Below, one piece after another: positions 1 through 5,082 of a stretch of 7,168 nt of DNA. Both the position numbers and the translations under genes were made by a program. How positions within the stretch are numbered: position 1 is the stretch's first letter; every line of letters starts with the position of its first letter. This DNA comes from Gammaproteobacteria bacterium (GTDB lineage: Bacteria > Pseudomonadota > Gammaproteobacteria > Steroidobacterales > Rariloculaceae), in assembly GCA_016927175.1 (NCBI GenBank), contig JAFGNC010000157.1, positions 1-7,168 on the forward strand, given 5' to 3'. The notes beneath the pieces were generated by a model, which worked only from the letters and a program-made list of their open reading frames with translations, had not been told where the DNA came from and searched no databases.

Positions 1-147
1 GACGATCAGCAGCTTCTCCTCGACCGGGCGGCCCTGCTCGTCGAGCGTCTCGGCGACTTCCGGATCGGTCACCAGGAAGTCGTAGACGTCGTAGGACATC
101 TCCAGATCGTAGATGTCCGCGAGCAGCGTCTGCAGACGATCCAGCAC
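1..147 (-). CDS. Small acidic protein of unknown function, N-terminal 49 residues only (runs off left edge)
   Basis: An open frame with no stop reads from GTG at 147 to the window edge, so the C-terminus is missing. The visible 49 residues begin MLDRLQTLL and contain a Tyr/Asp-rich stretch (YDVYDFLVTD, residues 19-28) followed by an acidic segment ending VEEKLLIV. This is the composition of a real soluble protein, without the Arg/Ala-rich look of antisense frames here. The start is chosen because GGAG (156-153) lies five bases before the GTG, and because the stop of the upstream gene (161-159) is only 11 bases away, which suggests translational coupling. There is no signal peptide or membrane segment in the visible part. 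I do not recognise the family with confidence and assign no function. The first in-frame ATG, at codon 17, would cut into the conserved-looking part. Confidence 0.72.
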   Translation of the reverse strand, partial: MLDRLQTLLADIYDLEMSYDVYDFLVTDPEVAETLDEQGRPVEEKLLIV

Positions 148-152
148 GGGAG

Positions 153-156
153 CTCC
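153..156 (-). promoter_or_regulatory. Ribosome binding site deciding a GTG start
   Basis: GGAG lies five bases upstream of the GTG at 147 and sits in the 11-base gap after the TGA (161-159) of the preceding gene. It supports the non-ATG start and suggests that ribosomes finishing the upstream gene re-initiate here. Confidence 0.55.
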
Positions 157-158
157 GA

Positions 159-779
159 TCAGTGCCGCGTCGTGCCGTCGAGCGCCTGGTTCGGCTCGAT
201 GCCGAGCCGCCGCAGCATTCTCGCGGCCCTCCGGCTGCCCGTCTTCAGCCACACCTCGTAGAGCCGCAGCACGTCGACGACGTCGTTGCCGCGGGCCTCG
301 TCCCTGACCTCCGTCAGGACGTCGACGAAGTCCTGGAACTTCGCACCCAGCTCGGCAAATACGGCCGTATACGCCTGGCCTCGCACACTGCCGCGAATGG
401 ACACCGACAGAGAGCTGTAGGCGGAGCCGCCCATCGTGACGTAGTAGTCGATGTCAACCTGCTTCTCGGCCAGGCTCTCGCCGAAGAAGCCGGCGACGAA
501 GAGCGAGATGTCCCCGACGCGCTGCAATACGAAGTTGCGCTCCTCGGGGCTCGACGCGTCGACCGCGTCGGCGAGCATCAATGCAAGTGGCCTTAGAGGC
601 TGGCCTTCGCCTTCATAGAAGGCTTCGGATCTGGCAAAAAGCGTCAACAGGTTGACGACGTAATAAGCGGTGTGATCGTCGGCGTCGAGACCCTGTTTGT
701 CCATCGCGCTCGACACCGATTCCCGAAAGAACTCTTGCAGGCTCTTCACCGTCCTGACTCGCATGCCACCTTCTTGCAT
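159..779 (-). CDS. Conserved-looking soluble protein of unknown function, 206 aa
   Basis: Complete frame from ATG at 779 to TGA at 161-159. GAGGAG (789-784) lies four bases before this ATG. A second ATG five codons in (MRVRTVKSL) also has an AGG nearby, so the protein may start at either. The N-terminal half looks helical: residues 13-30 (SLQEFFRESVSSAMD region), a hydrophobic helix near 38-50 (YYVVNLLTLFAR) and a segment at 78-104 (PEERNFVLQRVGD then FVAGFFGESL). The middle has aromatic and small residues (DYYVTMGGSAYSSL, 111-124). The C-terminal part is charged and ends in a basic helix (RRAARMLRRLG, 183-193). There is no signal peptide, and no segment is long enough to be clearly membrane-spanning, so a cytoplasmic protein is inferred. 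It lies 11 bases ahead of the small gene at the left edge, so the two probably form one transcript. I cannot name the family or give a function. Confidence 0.8.
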   Translation of the reverse strand: MQEGGMRVRTVKSLQEFFRESVSSAMDKQGLDADDHTAYYVVNLLTLFARSEAFYEGEGQPLRPLALMLADAVDASSPEERNFVLQRVGDISLFVAGFFGESLAEKQVDIDYYVTMGGSAYSSLSVSIRGSVRGQAYTAVFAELGAKFQDFVDVLTEVRDEARGNDVVDVLRLYEVWLKTGSRRAARMLRRLGIEPNQALDGTTRH

Positions 780-1079
780 TGAACTCCTCGCCTACACTGG
801 CCCGTATCCTCACCTACCGGAACGCATACAATTGCGCCCCGAGTATAGAAAGCCCTGCGCGCACGGGTTCGTGAAAAGGGTCACGCTTCGCCGGGCGGAT
901 CCCCCTGCCGGGACTCACCCGCAAGCGCCGAGCACTTCGTATCTGCACGATCGATGCCATTGTTCTTCATTGTATCCTTTAGACGTTCAGGTACAGAGTA
1001 TTAGAATGCACTCCGACTCGAGACGTTCCGCAGCGCATCGCGCAGGGGGGCTTACGGACGCACTCATCGGTCAGCGGCT
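780..1079. other. 300-base divergent intergenic region
   Basis: This gap separates the leftward gene starting at 779 from the rightward permease gene starting at 1080. It is noticeably more AT-rich than its surroundings around 820-850 and 955-1010, as expected for promoter DNA. The minus strand has a TATACT at 847-842 that could be the -10 box of the leftward gene, but no good -35 lies at the right distance. The plus strand has a better promoter candidate at 978-1007. I see no convincing ORF, tRNA or riboswitch in it. The plus-strand frame that crosses it from 697 is antisense to the 206-residue gene and has a random-looking composition. Confidence 0.6.
978..1007 (+). promoter_or_regulatory. 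Candidate sigma-70-type promoter for the permease gene
   Basis: A -35-like TTTAGA (978-983, four of six consensus bases) and a -10-like TAGAAT (1002-1007, five of six) are separated by 18 bases, inside the most AT-rich part of the gap. Transcription would start near 1014 and leave a leader of about 65 bases before the TTG start at 1080. The call rests on sequence resemblance only. Confidence 0.35.
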
Positions 1080-3446
1080 TTGACGGTCGATATCGCGCTC
1101 GTACTGGGCATCCTCGTCCTGTCGATCGTGCTGTTCATCAGCGCGAAGATACGCATGGACGTCATCGCCCTGATGGTGCTCGGCAGCCTCGTCGTCACGG
1201 GTCTCGTGACGCCTCCTCAGGCCGTGGCCGGCTTCTCGAACGGCGCAGTCATCGCGGTCTGGGCGATGTTCATACTGAGCAACGCGCTGACGCGGGCCGG
1301 CATCGCGAACATCATCGGTCACAGCGTGCTGCGGCTGGCCGGCCGGCAGGAGGGACGCATGGTCGTCGTGATCATGATCACGGCCGGCATCATGTCCTTC
1401 TTCATGAACAACATCGGCGTCGCGGCGCTGATGCTTCCGGTGGTCGTCGACGTCGCCCGCAGAACCCGCGTGCCTGTGTCGCGCCTGCTGATCCCGCTGA
1501 CTTACGGCACGCTGCTGGGCGGTCTGACGACGCTGGTCGGCACGCCGCCGAACCTGCTGATCAGCAACGCGCTTGCAACCGCCGGCTTCACGCCTTTCGG
1601 CATCTTCGACTTCACCCCGCTCGGCGCGATGCTGCTGCTGATCGGCACCGTCTTCGTCGCGCTGCTCGGCCGACACGTGCTGCCGCGCAAGAAGCCCGAG
1701 GAGCAGACGCAGCGCCGCAGCCAGAGAAATTTGCGGATGCAGTACGGGCTGCAGGCCCGCAATTTCGAGATGCGCGTCGCGCACGACTCGATCCTGGTCG
1801 GCAAGAGCCTCGCGCAGAGCCGGATAGGTTCCGCGGCGGGGCTGATCGTGATGGCGCTCGAGCGCCGGGGCAGAACCGAGCTGATGCCGTCGAAGCAGAC
1901 CGTGCTGCAGGGCGGCGACCGGCTGTTCGTGCAGGGGCGGCTCGACCGGTTCCACGAGTTCCAGCGCTGGAGCGAGCTCGTCATCGAGCGCGAGGCGCCC
2001 GTATTGCAGGGGCTGATGGCGGGGCAGGTCGCGTTCGTCGAGGTCACCGTCGCCGAAGGCTCGACGCTCGAGGGCTCGCTGCTGCACCACTCGGATTTTC
2101 GTAAACGATACGGCGCCAACGTCCTCGCGATCCGGCGCGGCGACCTCGTGCGGCGCGTGAACCTCGCGTACGTGCCGCTGAAGGCGGGGGACGTGCTGCT
2201 GCTGCAGGCGAGCTCCGAAACCGCGGCCGAGCTCGAGCGCTCGACCGAGTTCGGCAGCCCGCGCAGGGTGGGCGAGCGCGAGCTCAGCGAGATCTACCGC
2301 CTGCAGGAGCGCATCTTCGTGGTCCGGGTGCCGCGCGAGTCGCAGCTCGCGGGCGGCACGTTGTCGCGCAGCCGCTTCGCGGACGCGTTCGACTTCAGGC
2401 TGCTCGCACTGTTTCGCGAAGGCGAGCTGACGATCATGCCGGAGGCCGACCAGTCCCTGCAGGGCGGCGACCTGCTGCTGATCCAGGGGCGCGAGGAGGA
2501 CCTCGACGTGCTGCGCGGCCTGCAGGAGCTCGAGGTCGAGCGGGACAGCCAGACCAACGTCAACGCGCTCGAGAGCGAGCGGCTCGGCATGGTGGAGGCG
2601 ACACTCGACCCGCGCTCGCGTCTGGTCGGGCAGCCGGTTACCGAGCTGAGCTTCCGCGAGAAGTACGGCCTCGAGCTGGCCGCCGTCTGGCGCAAGGGCG
2701 AAGCGATCCGTACGAATCTCGATCAGCTCGTGCTACAGCTCGGCGACGCTCTCCTGCTGCTCGGCCCGCGCGAAAAGCTCCAGCTGCTCGAGCGCGACCA
2801 GGACTTCCTGCTGCTGACGCCGCTCGGCCAGCGGACGATCGACACGAGCAAGGCGCCGGTCGCCGGGGCCATCATGGCCGGCGTCGTCGTCGCGACGCTG
2901 CTCGGATGGCTGCCGATCTACATGTCCGCCCTGATCGGCGCGACGCTGATGGTGCTGACCCGCTGCCTGACGATGGAAGAGGCCTACCGCGCCATCGAGT
3001 GGCGGGCGATCTTTCTGATCGCGGGCATGCTGCCGCTCGGGACGGCCATGGAAGACAGCGGCGCCGCGCGGTACCTCGCCGAGCAGACGATGAACCTGCT
3101 CGGGCCCTTTGGGCCGTGGTGGGTCATCGGCGGGCTGTACATCGTCACGACGCTGGCGAATTTCGTGATACCCGCGGCGGCGCTCGTCGTGCTGATGTCG
3201 CCGATTGTGCTGACGGCCAGCGTCGATCTCGGCTTCGAGCCGCAGACTGCGATGATGGCCGTCGCGATGGCGGCATCGGCCAGTTTCAGCAGCCCGATCT
3301 CGCATCCCGCGCACGTGCTGGTCATGGGCCCCGGCGGTTACCGCTTCGCCGACTACCTGAAGGTGGGCTTGCCGCTGTCGGCGCTCATCTTCGTCTCGGT
3401 CATGCTGCTGCTGCCGGTGTTCTGGCCGCTGACGCCGCTGAAGTGA
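1080..3446 (+). CDS. SLC13/DASS-type permease with four RCK_C (TrkA-C) domains
   Basis: A 788-residue inner-membrane transporter. The N-terminal half has hydrophobic segments near residues 4-21, 27-44, 55-70, 93-124, 136-155 and 180-198. It carries the SLC13-type hairpin motif SFFMNN (106-111) and the loop GTPPN (154-158). A soluble insert, about residues 222-580, contains four RCK_C-like units (about 228-303, 316-388, 409-485, 502-579), each with a GD-L-L-like strand such as LQGGD at 276-280 and 460-464. The C-terminal membrane half, about 591-784, ends in the family-like stretch MGPGGYRFADYL (749-760). Many relatives of about 600 residues carry two RCK_C domains; this one has four. The family moves anions such as sulfate or dicarboxylates, usually with Na+; the substrate here is unknown. 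TTG at 1080 is the only usual start between the upstream in-frame stop (1002-1004) and the first membrane segment. Its Shine-Dalgarno is weak. In the C-terminal half, some positions that usually carry Asn in this superfamily do not. Confidence 0.9.
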   Translation: MTVDIALVLGILVLSIVLFISAKIRMDVIALMVLGSLVVTGLVTPPQAVAGFSNGAVIAVWAMFILSNALTRAGIANIIGHSVLRLAGRQEGRMVVVIMITAGIMSFFMNNIGVAALMLPVVVDVARRTRVPVSRLLIPLTYGTLLGGLTTLVGTPPNLLISNALATAGFTPFGIFDFTPLGAMLLLIGTVFVALLGRHVLPRKKPEEQTQRRSQRNLRMQYGLQARNFEMRVAHDSILVGKSLAQSRIGSAAGLIVMALERRGRTELMPSKQTVLQGGDRLFVQGRLDRFHEFQRWSELVIEREAPVLQGLMAGQVAFVEVTVAEGSTLEGSLLHHSDFRKRYGANVLAIRRGDLVRRVNLAYVPLKAGDVLLLQASSETAAELERSTEFGSPRRVGERELSEIYRLQERIFVVRVPRESQLAGGTLSRSRFADAFDFRLLALFREGELTIMPEADQSLQGGDLLLIQGREEDLDVLRGLQELEVERDSQTNVNALESERLGMVEATLDPRSRLVGQPVTELSFREKYGLELAAVWRKGEAIRTNLDQLVLQLGDALLLLGPREKLQLLERDQDFLLLTPLGQRTIDTSKAPVAGAIMAGVVVATLLGWLPIYMSALIGATLMVLTRCLTMEEAYRAIEWRAIFLIAGMLPLGTAMEDSGAARYLAEQTMNLLGPFGPWWVIGGLYIVTTLANFVIPAAALVVLMSPIVLTASVDLGFEPQTAMMAVAMAASASFSSPISHPAHVLVMGPGGYRFADYLKVGLPLSALIFVSVMLLLPVFWPLTPLK
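1761..2819 (+). repeat. Intragenic duplication of a two-domain RCK_C unit (protein level)
   Basis: Within the permease, RCK_C unit 1 resembles unit 3, and unit 2 resembles unit 4, at a constant offset of about 184-185 residues. Residues 269-305 align without gaps to 453-489 with 15 of 37 positions identical, including MP, LQGGD, QGR, EL and ER. Residues 320-375 align to 505-560 with over 20 identities, including FR, YG, NL and GD, needing only one-residue shifts. The pattern 1-2-1'-2' points to duplication of a two-domain block. The copies have diverged and are not obvious as DNA repeats. Confidence 0.7.
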
Positions 3447-3886
3447 TCCGCGCGCGCTGCGCGCTCGTCCAGCCGCGCCACGAGCGCCGCGATCATCCGG
3501 CCGCAATGCGCGCGGATGCGCCCGTTCCAGTGACGGCGGCGCAAAGCGGCCGCCCCGTTCAGGTCGAAGCTCGCGTCGAGCCGCAGGAACGAGCCGGTCT
3601 CGAGCGGCTCGAGCCGCCAGCGCAACCTGAGCCTGACGCAGCACGGCGGGTCCAGCAGCGTCTCGTGCAGCGTGATCGACACGGGCCGTATGCATTCGAG
3701 CACGCGGCCCCGGCGCAGCACGGACCCGCGCTGCTGTTCGTAGCGGCAGCCCGCCCGTGGGATCGCATCGGCGGGGTCGAGCGAGAACTGCCGCATCCAG
3801 CGGCCCCTGGCGACGACGCCGGCCAGCGCGACGAACGTTTCGGCCATCGGCTGGTCGAGCTTCGCCTCGTGGCGTTGCCTCGGCAT
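3353..3886 (-). CDS. SRPBCC-fold small protein (polyketide cyclase/dehydrase-like), 177 aa
   Basis: The start at ATG 3886 is chosen because GGAGGG (3896-3891) lies four bases before it. The same frame could open at a TTG at 3922, but no ribosome site supports that. The protein has features of the SRPBCC (START-like) fold, which binds hydrophobic ligands: an N-terminal helix where a phenylalanine and repeated alanines precede RWMRQFSLDPADA (29-41), then alternating strands (RGRVLECIRP, 59-68; ITLHETLLDPP, 71-81; VRLRLRWRLEP, 84-94; SFLRLDASFDL, 99-109), and a long C-terminal helix after the basic RRRHW (116-120). The fold assignment is from pattern and is moderately sure; the ligand is unknown. 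The last 31 residues, Ser/Thr-rich and apparently disordered, are encoded antisense to the last codons of the convergent permease gene. It follows qorA on the same strand after 163 bases and may be expressed with it. Confidence 0.72.
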   Translation of the reverse strand: MPRQRHEAKLDQPMAETFVALAGVVARGRWMRQFSLDPADAIPRAGCRYEQQRGSVLRRGRVLECIRPVSITLHETLLDPPCCVRLRLRWRLEPLETGSFLRLDASFDLNGAAALRRRHWNGRIRAHCGRMIAALVARLDERAARADHFSGVSGQNTGSSSMTETKMSADSGKPTFR

Positions 3887-3890
3887 CGGG

Positions 3891-3896
3891 CCCTCC
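3891..3896 (-). promoter_or_regulatory. Strong Shine-Dalgarno deciding the SRPBCC gene start
   Basis: GGAGGG lies four bases before the ATG at 3886. It favours this start over the in-frame TTG 12 codons upstream. Confidence 0.6.
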
Positions 3897-3945
3897 GTTT
3901 CCCGGTCCGCTACAAGCGCCAATTTAGCCGCGCGCGGGTCGGCTG

Positions 3946-3966
3946 CGGACCGTCGATTCCGGTCCG
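3946..3966. other. Perfect 7-bp inverted repeat between qorA and the SRPBCC gene
   Basis: CGGACCG (3946-3952) and CGGTCCG (3960-3966) flank a 7-base loop, between the stop of qorA (4050) and the start of the SRPBCC gene (3886). No T-run follows on either strand, so it is not a canonical intrinsic terminator. It could be an operator, an mRNA hairpin between the two genes, or a chance event in GC-rich DNA. Confidence 0.3.
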
Positions 3967-4049
3967 AATGCCGGGAAACTCCGGGACGCGCGGCCGCGGC
4001 CGGCGCTCGAGCGGGTCGGCGCAGGTTTCGAGGCGAACGGGCCGGTGCG

Positions 4050-5024
4050 TCAGGGGATCAGCACGCTCGAGCCGGTGGTATGCCGGGACTCGAGGTCGCG
4101 ATGGGCGTCGGCGACGCTCGCGAGCGGATAGCGCTGCCCGATCTCGACCCGTACCGCGCCGCGCGAGATGACGTCGAACAAAGCGCGGCTCCCGGCGTCG
4201 AGCTGGTCGCGCTCGCGAATGAAGTCGAACAGCGTCGGGCGCGTCACGTACAGCGAGCCGCGCTTCTGCAGCTCGGCCGGTGAGAACGGCTCGACGGGCC
4301 CGGAGGCGTTGCCGAAGGTGACCATGACGCCGTGCGGCCGCAGGCAATCGAGCGACTGGAAGAACGTCTGCCTGCCGACGGAATCGTAGACCACCGGCAC
4401 GCCGGCGCCGTCGGTCAGGTCGCGGACCTGCGCGACGACGTCGTCGTCCGCGAGCAGCACGGCCTCGCAGCCGTGCGCCAGCGCGGCCGTTCGCTTCGCC
4501 TCGCTGCCGACGACGCCGATGACACGCGCGCCGAGGCTCGCGGCCCACTGCGACGCGATCGTCCCGACGCCCCCCGCTGCCGCGTAGAGCAGCACCCAGT
4601 CTCCCTGCCGCACCTGGTAGCTGCGGTGCAGCAGAAACCAGCTCGTCAGACCCTTCAGCATGACCGCGGCCGCCGTGTCGTCGGCGATCGCATCCGGCAG
4701 CCGCACGAGCCAGCGCGCGTCGATGACTCGCCTTTCGCTGTAAGCATCGAGCGGAGGGGGCGCGGCGTATGCCACCCTGTCGCCGGCGGCGAAGCCCTCG
4801 ACCCCGGGGCCGACGGCCACGACCCTGCCGGCGGCCTCGCCGCCGAGCCCGCTCGGCAGCGGGATCGGGTAGAGGCCGGTGCGGTAGTAGGTGTCGACCA
4901 TGTTCAGGCCGATCGCGCCGTGCTCGACGATCGCCTGGCCGGGTCCCGGCTCCGGAACGTCGACGTCGCGAAAAATCAGCACTTCGCATCCGCCGAAGCG
5001 GTCGATCCTGATGGCGCGTGTCAT
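4050..5024 (-). CDS. qorA: NADPH:quinone oxidoreductase, QorA/zeta-crystallin type
   Basis: A 324-residue cytoplasmic oxidoreductase of the zinc-independent medium-chain dehydrogenase family, which reduces quinones with NADPH. It matches the E. coli Qor pattern over its full length (that protein is about 327 residues). Shared features include IGLNMVDTYYRTGLYP (38-53), the PSGLGGEAAG segment (57-66), GDRVAY (81-86), the Rossmann motif AAAGGVG (148-154), VYDSVGR (212-218), a FGNASG loop (237-242), GSLYVTRP (256-263) and the C-terminal ESRHTTGSSVLIP (312-324). There is no structural-zinc cysteine cluster, as expected for the quinone reductase branch. The start at 5024 (MTRAIRIDRFGG) fits the family N-terminus and has an AGGG upstream. 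The longer frame to ATG 5084 would add 20 unlikely residues and overlap the divergent gene's start codon. It diverges from a flavoprotein gene 58 bases away. Physiological substrates of the family are broad and not fixed by sequence. Confidence 0.93.
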   Translation of the reverse strand: MTRAIRIDRFGGCEVLIFRDVDVPEPGPGQAIVEHGAIGLNMVDTYYRTGLYPIPLPSGLGGEAAGRVVAVGPGVEGFAAGDRVAYAAPPPLDAYSERRVIDARWLVRLPDAIADDTAAAVMLKGLTSWFLLHRSYQVRQGDWVLLYAAAGGVGTIASQWAASLGARVIGVVGSEAKRTAALAHGCEAVLLADDDVVAQVRDLTDGAGVPVVYDSVGRQTFFQSLDCLRPHGVMVTFGNASGPVEPFSPAELQKRGSLYVTRPTLFDFIRERDQLDAGSRALFDVISRGAVRVEIGQRYPLASVADAHRDLESRHTTGSSVLIP

Positions 5025-5082
5025 CGGTCGAATCCCTTGCGCAGTTACAATCCCCTGACCCGCCGTCAAAATACACCAAGCC
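5025..5082. promoter_or_regulatory. 58-base divergent promoter region between qorA and the flavoprotein gene
   Basis: Both genes must start from, or very near, this short gap. On the minus strand a good -35-like TTGACG (5069-5064) is followed after 16 bases by a weak -10-like TAACTG (5047-5042), which would leave qorA a very short leader. On the plus strand no convincing promoter or Shine-Dalgarno precedes the ATG at 5083. I see no clear operator palindrome. Confidence 0.35.

Noticed and set aside
861..885. GGGTTCGTG resembling a tRNA T-loop
   Set aside because: There is no matching acceptor stem, anticodon arm or full T-stem around it.
870..945. Possible cobalamin-riboswitch-like fragments (GAAAAGGG and CCCGCAAG)
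   Set aside because: The fragments are at a roughly suggestive spacing, but no B12-box-like sequence or consistent pairing could be found, and the downstream genes have no evident cobalamin link.
697..1083. Plus-strand 128-codon frame running through the divergent gap into the permease start
   Set aside because: It begins antisense to the 206-residue gene, its composition is random-looking, and no ribosome site was found. Its TGA overlapping the permease TTG is probably coincidence.
1071..2090. Minus-strand 339-codon frame within the permease
   Set aside because: It is antisense to well-supported membrane and RCK_C coding sequence and is dominated by Arg, Asp, His and Gln.
2906..4171. Plus-strand 421-codon frame across the permease end, the SRPBCC gene and qorA
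   Set aside because: It lies in another frame over the permease and antisense to two recognisable genes, and its composition is Arg/Ala/Asp-rich and domain-free.
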